In this document: positions 56,216 through 64,000 of the stretch, in pieces | Position numbering within the stretch: position 1 is the stretch's first letter | Layout: every line of letters begins with the position of its first letter | Assembly: GCA_009103225.1 (NCBI GenBank) | Contig: RHPI01003041.1 | Location: forward strand, 130,066-194,065 | DNA from: Chlorokybus atmophyticus | Lineage: Eukaryota > Streptophyta > Chlorokybophyceae > Chlorokybales > Chlorokybaceae | Direction: 5' to 3' | Length of the DNA stretch: 64,000 bases | Made by a program: the position numbers and the translations under genes | Notes under the pieces: model-generated | Database searches by the model: none | Told to the model about the DNA's origin: nothing | The model's input: only the letters and a program-made list of their open reading frames with translations

Positions 56216-56975
56216 GTGTGTTCATAGTTCAAATCGCTTCACAAGCTCTTAGCTTTCTCACTCACATTGTCACCAGCTGATCCGGTGAACACCGTGACTA
56301 CTTATACAAGTCAAATCATGACTGTTCAGAAAATAAGCTAACGGCCATATCACGTGAATCACATCAATACACGCATGCGCAGTCACAACGGCCCTCGCTT
56401 ATTGATCTTGCAAAGAGTATGTCGTTGGAGGGTCTGCAGCGCAAATAAGACGGCAGTGCAGGCGATGTTGACTACTACGCCCTATGTAGTAATCGTGGCA
56501 GCAACAACCATGATTCTAGGTTGGGGTATTCAAGCATTAAGCTATGCTTTTCCAACGCCCCTAAGCTCAAACCAGCTGAGTACGGTTTCCCCTGTGCAGA
56601 GCTTGCAGCTGTTGTTGATTGCCGAGGCGGAGCAGGCCACAAGGTGTAGGGAGACAGCATCTGATAAGGTGAAAAACCAAGGGGGAGGGGGGCTGTCATG
56701 AGCTTGTTGTGGAGAGTGCATTTGACATGTGCAGATTGTGGTAGCAAGAGCAGGCGTTGGGAGAGGCAAGCCGCCTTGGAGCATTCCTCAACATCATCCC
56801 TACCAGCTGCCATTGTAGCTGCAGGCCAGTGGACACACGCGCGCGCACACACGCACACGCACACGCACACGCACACACTCTAATGTACCTCATATGACAT
56901 AAGGCGGTAGGTCATTGCATATGAGTGGCAACTATGCGTGTTTCAATGGTCTCAAGAGTGCGTGTTTGTTGACAG

Positions 56976-57143
<168 letters not shown>

Positions 57144-57144
57144 N

Positions 57145-57985
57145 CAGAGCATACATATGACAATCCCATGTACGGGGACACACCACATAAACAGCGCACA
57201 CACCTACACATGCATGTGTGCGCAGGCGCACACACAAACTGCTGTACAAGTGGCACACAATGAAGAATGGCACTCTATGTGTGGACGCGCGTGCAGGCCC
57301 TACAAAAGCGATTGCAGTTGCACACGTGTTCGTGCACAAGCCGAGCACACTAGCCAATGCGCGCATACTCTCAATTGACAGTCGCACACGCTTACACGCA
57401 TGTACACGCGCATGCAGACCCTGCAATGTTCACCTTACATCTACGATTGCCACTCTTGCCCTTTGAGGACAGGCGGGCTGTCGGGAGGGCACACCAATGC
57501 GCAATGGTGAGGTGTGTGGCCTCGCTTTGCTGTATCTCAGCAACATCAACATCAACATCAACAGGTGAGTGTGTATGGATGCGTGGTGTACATGTGCGCA
57601 TCTGCATCTGCGTCTGTGTGCAAACATGGGTGTGCATATGCGTGAATGTTATGTGCGAGTGCAAGCCGAGACATATTCGTTCACCACCAGCGCCAACAAC
57701 CACAAACACAACCACAACAACAGGCGCTCAATATCTTGACAGCCGAGGGCTGTCAAGAGGACTGTTGGATGTTGACAGCCACACACGTGTGTGCGCTCAC
57801 ATAGATTACTAACAGTTGACAAGCACAAGCGTGCACACAGTTACATGCAAGCTTGTACGCATGCACAAGCATGAACCCTCAGACTTGCACACACGTGCAT
57901 GATCACACACGCGTGTGCGCACACTTGCACAAGCACATGTGCAGGCCCTGCCAATTAGCCGAAGTGTGACATCAGTCGGGGGCAA
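57145..57985. other. Intergenic, CA/TG/CG-rich; no gene seen
   Basis: Alternating purine-pyrimidine DNA with an ATCAACATCAACATCAACAG repeat before a GTGAGTG donor-like site (57543-57570) and a CAACAACAG acceptor-like site near 57720. These may be remnants of a gene, but no coding segment links them. Confidence 0.45.
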
Positions 57986-58131
57986 ATGTTATGATCCGGA
58001 CTAGCCCACTCGGCTAGCCTCGCGCGAGGCTAGCCGAGTGGGCTAGTCCGGATCTCAACAAAAAGTGGTCCAGACATGTCAGCTAGCCTCGTGCGAGGCT
58101 AGCCAAGTGGGCTAGACCGGATCATAACAGC
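57986..58131. repeat. Nested foldback element with perfect 62-bp palindrome
   Basis: 57993-58023 and 58024-58054 are exact complements (GATCCGGACTAGCCCACTCG...; centre GCGC). A second arm at about 58083-58131 (GGCTAGCCAAGTGGGCTAGA then CCGGATCATAACA) pairs with TGTTATGATCCGG at 57986, making an outer inverted repeat around the first. Non-coding; possibly a foldback/MITE-type element. Confidence 0.9.
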
Positions 58132-58699
58132 AAACAGGAAGAGCGGTTGCTACATTGAACACCAGGTACAATGTGTATATTGTGCTTGCGACTGTGAGCT
58201 CTTGACCACCACCTATGCGCGCACACGAATATGTGCATGCGCAGAACGTGTCCATTAGCAAAGGTGTGGGAGTCTTTAGGGACATCATTATATTATGAGG
58301 AGCGGGATCTTAGGTGCAAGAAAGGTAAAAGTTTTGTGTGTTGTGCTTATGTCTTTGCGTGTTTAAGAGCTCACTAACTCCTGTTGCACAACATGCAAGC
58401 TCGTGTGTGAGACTTGCTTCCATAATGTTAGTTTGTGACATGCACTTGATGTGCAGGCTTGGGGTGGTCTATTTCGGTATTAGGTGTAGCTAACAACAAA
58501 ATATTGATTAACAATGTTTTTTATGCTTTTGTTCCTGCGTGCATTGGCATTGTCAACAGCAGCAGGCAACGGAAAGCATGGCTATGGCCTGGTTGTGCTG
58601 GCTTGGTCGCCACTAGGCCAGGACGACCAGGCCAGCGGACTAGCCTGGTCGTCGTGGTATGGGCACCAGGCCGGCCGCCAGCAGCGGCGGCCGAACCGC

Positions 58700-60300
58700 G
58701 GTTAGCTGCTGCTCAATCGCAGCTGACCGCAGGTAGTCGTTAAAAACACGGCTAAATAACCACATTCTGACCGCCACTGGTGCAGTCTCTCTAGCTGGTC
58801 CGGCTGCACACGGGTTTAACGCACCATTACTACATGGTCACAGACACGGTAAAACCGCGTACCATACATGGTCTTGTAGCGGCGCATGCTTGTTCACAGG
58901 GTCTTAATAGGGCCGCATTATCAACATGCTCTTTGTCAGACAGCGAGGCCACGCGCGCCTCGATAGAATGCACAGTAGATATTGCATTAGCCAATAGCAT
59001 GCATTCCTTTTCTTATCTCTTTCGCATACAGACGCATTAGCAACATGCCACAGTTGTGCCCTATTTAAGCGGGCACCTTTCTCATTCTTAATTTAATCTG
59101 CTTGACTATACCGCTCAGTGTGCCCGTTCTATATGCATGTCGTCGATATTCTACCATTATTGTAGTTGCCGACATTACATTGGTGGAGACACGGATTGAG
59201 TGCCAATTCATCACTCACTGCCCATTATTCTTGTATGGTATAATAATCTACATCTTTTTCGGCCTCGGCATAAGCTTATACTCGGCAAGCGTAATTATTC
59301 CAACGCCAACCGCGTTGACTCATGGCTACGACACGTGCTGCGGTAGCCGCTACCGACGCTGCAGCCGGCGGCTCAACGATAGTGGCAGACTCTTCGTCCG
59401 CCGTGGCCATCGCACTTGACCATATTGTGGGCAGGCTCTAGCGGATGTCTGCCACGAACGATGTCGCCGCCGCACAATCCGCGACTCAGGCGGGGCGTGA
59501 TAAGCGGGCGCAATCTGAAAAGTTTTTGGGTGACCGCACGAAGGAGGTATGACACTGGCTTGTCGAGCTCAGCCAGTACGCCGAGTACCATGGTTGGGAG
59601 GATACTGAACAGTGCCGTGAGGGCTCCCTTCTGCTCACTGGTACTGCAGCTGTTGGTTAATTAATAAACCTACATACATTGAAACCACGTGGTCCAAGCT
59701 CCGTGATGCTGTACTATTTGCATTTGGCTACTCCAGCTACTTCCACCTCAGCGTGGTCACACGTATTTACCATGAAGCAACGTGACTCCGAGTCCATTAC
59801 CGAGTATATTGTGCGCTTTAATGAACATTGGTGTTTGCGAATGATAATCGAAGGGGAAAAAGGATAGGCTTGTTTTGAGCAACCGTAAGGCCACATTATA
59901 AAGACAGAGTTGCTACTACTCAAGCTGACACTTTGAATGAAGCATCTGGTTTAGCGAGGAGAGTAAAAGCCACCATTAATGACTTACAGCCCAGGCAGCT
60001 GCAAAGGTGACCTTGAATGCCTAGTCAGCTGCACCAAGAAACAACAATCAGCTTAACCGCACACAACCACGCCGTTTCCCACGCCACAGTGGCGCTACTG
60101 TACGTCAACCGCAGTTTCGTGGAAAATCACATGCACAGTTACGTCAACCAGGCCCTCAGCGTCCCATGCCCAAGTTGAACCAGCTTCGCGAACCCAGATG
60201 TTTTAACTGTACTAAATATGGACACTATGTCAATGGTTGTTGCTTGGCAGGCCGCCCACGCATACAGAACGCCACAGTCGGGAAGCCGGCGGGGGTCGCT
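58700..60300 (+). mobile_element. Decayed LTR-retrotransposon 5' end with gag and zinc knuckle
   Basis: A gag-like stretch follows a possible LTR end and primer-binding start (ACATTACA|TTGGTGGAGAC at 59172-59190). Pieces: KFLGDRTKEV (about 59520-59548), MKQRDSESITEYIVRFNEHW (59772-59831), and a CCHC knuckle CFNCTKYGHYVNGC at 60199-60240 (C-x2-C-x4-H-x4-C). Stops and frameshifts separate them. TATTTAAG near 59065 could be the LTR promoter. The second LTR was not found, and no pol follows. Confidence 0.65.
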
Positions 60301-60642
60301 ACAGGCGTTCCATTTCTCTGCACAGATGATGCCGGTTAAGTCGCGATGACGTCTTTTCAGTTAGCTTGTTGATGGTTGTAATATGTCGGTGATGGTGATG
60401 TGAGTTGCAGCGCGGTGACGTGACGCCTGTCGATGCACAGGCGACAGTGTGATGTAATTCGCGTCGCGTCGACGTCAGCAATGCGCAATAGGTGTCAGCG
60501 TCGTAGTTATCGCTGGTTGTTTTTCCCGCGCATCTAGGGTTTTGGCGCCATAGCTGGTGGCATACTGCGGAGGGCGGCGGGAGTTGTGTGGGGTCATAGC
60601 GGGCGCTGATGATGAGGGTGGCGACGCAAGGGGGGGGGCGGC

Positions 60643-61187
60643 ATGGGCGCCGGGGGTGTGGTTAATAATCGTGCGCAGACTGCTGTCGTTGCCGCAGTCA
60701 TGGACTTGTCGGCGATGGTGGCCGCTGCACGTGGTGGGCGACCGGCGCCTAAGCGTCGTGGTGCTTCGGCGACAGCTGCGAAGTGCGCACCTGTGGTGGA
60801 TTGTGCGCGTGATAAGCGTCGCCCGCCAATGTTATCCGTTCATAAGGGATACCAACTTCTGCTTTCGCGACATGCAACAGGTGTTTGCTACCTCGCTTGT
60901 TTGTTTGCAACCAGGTGTTTTTAGCTTGGCTGAGGGTGAGTACAGTTGTGCATGGTTAACATAGCCCTTTCCTGTTGGTAACGCTGCCGGGGCTAATGAT
61001 ATAGCATCGCAAGATGGAGGATGGCGACCTGGAGACACTGCACCTCAACTTCTGCAATGGGTTTGAATTAGCCATCACCGCGCATGTAAAGCAGCCTAAC
61101 CCTAAGCGCTGGGGTTCCGTCTTGCTTGACGTTGATACCTATTGTAAGGTACCTAACGAGATGGTGATCACATTTTATCAAATGTGA
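60643..61187 (+). CDS. Two small ORFs of unknown origin
   Basis: 60643-60924 reads an Ala/Arg-rich protein (DLSAMVAAARGGRPAPKRRG). 61014-61187 reads 57 residues, MEDGDLETLHLNFCNGFELA and onward to TYCKVPNEMVITFYQM. They might be exons of one gene or transposon-encoded, but no splice pair with matching phase was confirmed. AT-rich DNA with TTATAAGC/ATAAATAAGC repeats follows at 61190-61320. Confidence 0.25.
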
Positions 61188-61544
61188 CACTAAATAGGCT
61201 TGAATAAGCGGTTCTACACCCATTGGGACTTATTTAAGCTATGATAAAGCATCAAAGCCTTTATAAGCGAGGAACCGTAGAAAAGAGGTATAAATAAGCA
61301 TATCTAAATACTTATTCATACAAAATGTGTTATTTAGGTAGCAATAATACCCCTATTATTATTGCTCCCGTTACAGCTGCTGTATGCAGGGAAGACCACC
61401 TTGTGTTTGGCATAATACGCGCAGGGAATGAGGCGCAGCAGCAATGCAGTCCCTCCCGCTTCATCAAGGTGTGTATCTCCGGTGATGAACTTTGTTTCTC
61501 TGCATAGAACTTCACCAGTAGAAGTGTTTACTAATGCCAGCAAA

Positions 61545-62507
61545 TTAGGATGTGTAGTCAGAGCCTGTGCCAGCGGAAATCAATAGCAGGAGTTTGGCAC
61601 GTTGGTGCTCCTCAATGTGTTTGAGTTGTGGAATTTGTGACAGTTGCTGGAACAGCTTGGACAAGTCCAGGAATGGTGGCCTCGCAGTGCTCCGTGAAGC
61701 AAGTGCCAGCTGCACAAAGACTTGCCTCCGTGGGTGCCACAGCTCCAGGGCAGTCATGCCGATAACGGACACATCTGTGTCCGGAGAATAGATGAGTACA
61801 GAGGCAAAGCCACAACGGTGCGCATGCAGCCATACACGGCTGTCCGCTTCTGCATGATTGCATTGGTATTGCGAACTAATGTCGTAACGAATGTCTGCAG
61901 GTGTGTGGATGACAACCCTGGCCACGTCTTTAAGGTTTTGGTGGTCTGAGCCGCCTGCTATGATGAAGCTCTGTCCGGGGCGTAGGTAGGGTGCGACCAT
62001 CTCTGGCAGGTGAGCCGTCATCAAGTTGCAGAGGCTGCGCTTTAATCCTCTGTCAGCCAGCAAGTCACGCCAGGACCTCGGCACTTCACTTTGCAGTGTC
62101 AATGTCCTGCTTGTCCGCGCATGCCCATTGTCGCGTGATGCTTGCAGACCGCTCTTAATTCCAGTGGCATGTGCAGGGTCATCAAATACCAAGTGCAATG
62201 ACGTAACACTTGGGTTAAAAAGGCGTGGTAGTAGAGAGGTGCGCACTGTTTGCTGCAAGTAGTCATGCATGGTCTCCACACCGCTGCTGGCAGGACCTTT
62301 GTTAATGACAAACATGCCCTCTGCTATGATGCACTCAATGCCAGAAGGGTGTTTGAAGAGTTGTGCATCAGAGCAAGTAGATGCAAGGTCCGCCAAAAAC
62401 TTGGCCTTGCAGCCTTTGCGCATACCACCGTTCTCTGTGAAGATGGCGAGAGAAATTTCTTGATATAATGCCATCACTGCATCCTGAAACGCTTCTAACT
62501 TGGCCAT
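61545..62507 (-). CDS. Intact 320-residue protein with FEN/PIN-like nuclease signature
   Basis: An uninterrupted minus-strand frame from ATG 62505-62507 to stop 61545-61547, the longest intronless ORF of the window. HLVFDDP lies near residue 108. At about 217-250 the block HAEADSRVWLHA, then GFASVLIYSPDTDVSVIGM matches the EAE..A...D.D form of FEN/XPG-type and PIN-like nuclease folds. Similar EADTR..LHA...DTDV proteins form large repetitive families in invertebrate and algal genomes, so it is likely mobile-element-associated or an expanded family. Lack of introns among intron-rich neighbours supports recent insertion. The nuclease role is inferred. Confidence 0.6.
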   Translation of the reverse strand: MAKLEAFQDAVMALYQEISLAIFTENGGMRKGCKAKFLADLASTCSDAQLFKHPSGIECIIAEGMFVINKGPASSGVETMHDYLQQTVRTSLLPRLFNPSVTSLHLVFDDPAHATGIKSGLQASRDNGHARTSRTLTLQSEVPRSWRDLLADRGLKRSLCNLMTAHLPEMVAPYLRPGQSFIIAGGSDHQNLKDVARVVIHTPADIRYDISSQYQCNHAEADSRVWLHAHRCGFASVLIYSPDTDVSVIGMTALELWHPRRQVFVQLALASRSTARPPFLDLSKLFQQLSQIPQLKHIEEHQRAKLLLLISAGTGSDYTS

Positions 62508-62582
62508 CTGCTTTGGGATAAGTGTCTTAGTTTTGTGAAGTTTTGTGTATCGTGCAACTATGGCGGCTACTAGCGGCTATTA

Positions 62583-62602
62583 GGGGGGGGGGGGGGGGGG
62601 GG
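62583..62602. repeat. 20-bp poly-G run followed by CN
   Basis: The fourth of four Ns in the window (62604) again directly follows a simple-sequence run, so this is probably an assembly joint. Confidence 0.9.
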
Positions 62603-62741
62603 CNAGTAAGCAACAACCTAACGACCTTAGCACTGACTGACTAGACTACAACGACACAACACACGGTGAGAGGTGTATGCTAAGTACATTATATAATTAC
62701 TACATACCTCTATTCACATGCATAGTGCACACGCAGAACTT

Positions 62742-62809
62742 CCTCATAGGCCGCACATGAACAGTGCGGCCTATGAGGCAGCATACAGCAACTGGCTCAT
62801 AGGCCGCAC
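62742..62809. repeat. Inverted repeat plus direct copy (CCTCATAGGCCGCAC)
   Basis: The arms 62742-62756 and 62764-62778 are exact complements with a 7-nt loop; the left arm recurs as a direct copy at 62796-62809. Confidence 0.9.
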
Positions 62810-62925
62810 AAGACAGTTCAATCTATGTGTAACCCCACCATAGGCTTGAGCACTTAGCTCTCACCTAAGAAGGTGATGCACTCTACTTCGAGCACGCACT
62901 CACAAGTGCAAGCACTCACTCACAC

Positions 62926-63452
62926 TGTCACAGCCCACTCGACCACAAAAGACTTGGTGCTTTTATAGTCCATTTGTGGTTACATAATGTACCTTCCCGT
63001 TACATTCCCCCCCACTTAAGAACGCTGACGTCCTCGGCAGCTAGCTCCCATCAGCTAGGGAATCATCCCAGGGGTTTGCTAGGGTCGGCCACCGGCCCCA
63101 ACACCCAAGGACCGGCCAATTTAGGCCCATACAGGTGAACGCGCGCATAGCGCACCGCTGCCGGCCCCACAGGACGCGTCGCCGCGATAGGCAGGTCGCG
63201 CCCTGCCGCGCCGACTGGTCAGTCCGACGCAACTGCCATTAGGCAAGTCGCGACCTATTGATGATGACACTTATGAAATGACCATTTACGACGTTATTGG
63301 ATCGAGAAACGACGACTGCGGAATTCGTGTGCAAGGCAGGAATCGAACCTGGGTCTCAAGCTCCGATGACCAATGTCACAGCCCACTCGAGCACAAAAGA
63401 TTTGGTGTTTTTATAGTCGATTTGTGGTAATTTAATGTACCTTTCCGTTACA
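62926..63452 (-). mobile_element. Complete miniature LTR retrotransposon (TRIM), 527 bp
   Basis: Two 79-bp direct repeats, 62926-63004 and 63374-63452, read on the minus strand from TGTAACGG to GTGACA, with a TATAAAA box inside. Both ends are TG/CA. Just inside the 5' LTR (minus) is a primer-binding-like TTGGTCATCGGAGC (63360-63373), close to the TGGTATCAGAGC used with initiator Met tRNA. Just before the 3' LTR is a purine tract AAGTGGGGGGGAA (63005-63017). The flanks carry CACAC at 62921-62925 and 63453-63457, a 5-bp target duplication. The 369-bp interior has no coding capacity. It must be mobilised by another element. Confidence 0.85.
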
Positions 63453-63457
63453 CACAC

Positions 63458-64000
63458 CGTGCATACACTCTCACAACTCCAAGTGCAAGCACTCACACCG
63501 TGCATGCACTCACACACAAGTGCAAGCACTCTCTCACACCGTGTATACACTCACATAGAAGTGTAAACACTAGTGCACATGCTACCGTAGGTGGCACCCT
63601 TGCCTACACACTCGTGCACACGCACAACGAGTGCTACACAAGGGGAGGCAACACACCTTGTGAGCTTGATGATGAAGAGCGTTGGCACCCCCTTGATTGG
63701 CCTCTTTCACGATCATCCCATTAAGATGACCCACACGAGCCAAATCGATGGACTGATGAAGAGCATCATCTTCAGCCGAGGCATAGCTCAGCACCTACAT
63801 CACCTCCTCTACCCTATGTGTAAGGTATTGTTAAGGAGCCCGAAATATTGATAGGCAAAGCCCATGTGTGTGTCACGGCAGGGCGGCCCTGCCATCATTG
63901 GTTACTTGCCATTGGGGGGGGACATACGCAAGTGATGTGGAAGTGTAATACTTCAAGCATGTCACCCCCTGTCACCATACATTACCTGCCACAAAGATGG
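63458..64000. other. CACTC/GTGCA-rich satellite-like DNA and intergenic end
   Basis: 63458-63620 repeats CACTCACACCGTGCATACACTC and AAGTGCAAGCACT units, related to the DNA at 62880-62925 on the other side of the TRIM. The rest shows no supported gene up to the window edge. Confidence 0.55.

Noticed and set aside
57986-58131. CRISPR-like or other regularly spaced array
   Set aside because: The copies are inverted, not regularly spaced direct repeats, and the genome is eukaryotic.
63330-63376. tRNA gene on the minus strand (B-box GGTTCGATTCC)
   Set aside because: No acceptor stem or anticodon arm folds; the motif lies just inside the TRIM next to its primer-binding site.

Overview
The window is nuclear DNA from a flagellated unicellular eukaryote, probably an alga or related protist; I cannot name the species. 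The main reasons are seven intron-rich protein genes whose exons join in phase, a ciliary axoneme gene (CFAP57), an animal-type nitric oxide synthase, an ELMO-domain gene, a secreted Kazal inhibitor and a NIDO-domain surface protein. Introns are short (mostly 60-300 bp) and are dominated by alternating TG/CA/CG tracts and microsatellites. About 5 of the 91 introns I resolved use GC-AG instead of GT-AG.

Layout, left to right. Replication factor C small subunit 3 (minus, 36-2243). A sparse stretch with a small coiled-coil candidate ORF (4269-4712), an ELMO exon remnant (5257-5318) and fragmentary minus-strand exons (6.7-7.5 kb). A two-domain Kazal inhibitor (plus, 8117-9323). An ELMO-domain Arf-GAP-like gene (minus, 9519-11596). 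A large GT4-GT2 glycosyltransferase fusion with a C-terminal carbohydrate-binding-like region (plus, 12189-18153). A decayed Ty3/gypsy pol with a PHD-like finger behind the integrase (19.1-22.5 kb) and other repeats to about 24.8 kb. A NIDO-domain secreted protein (plus, 25612-30764), whose introns carry two very long CT tracts and a reverse transcriptase remnant. A complete nitric oxide synthase fused to ankyrin repeats and a globin (plus, 32332-41255). CFAP57 (plus, 43208-52023). From 52 kb on, mostly repeats: a partial membrane-protein gene, foldback palindromes, a 168-bp poly-C run, a gag remnant, an intact 320-codon FEN/PIN-like ORF and a complete 527-bp miniature LTR element (TRIM).

The standout is the nitric oxide synthase. 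One 1549-residue polypeptide appears to hold a full NOS oxygenase domain, a full FMN/FAD/NADPH reductase, ankyrin repeats and a C-terminal globin that keeps both distal and proximal histidines. It could therefore make NO and bind or oxidise it. Gene models were assembled by hand from splice consensus, reading-frame continuity and family conservation; no transcript evidence was available.
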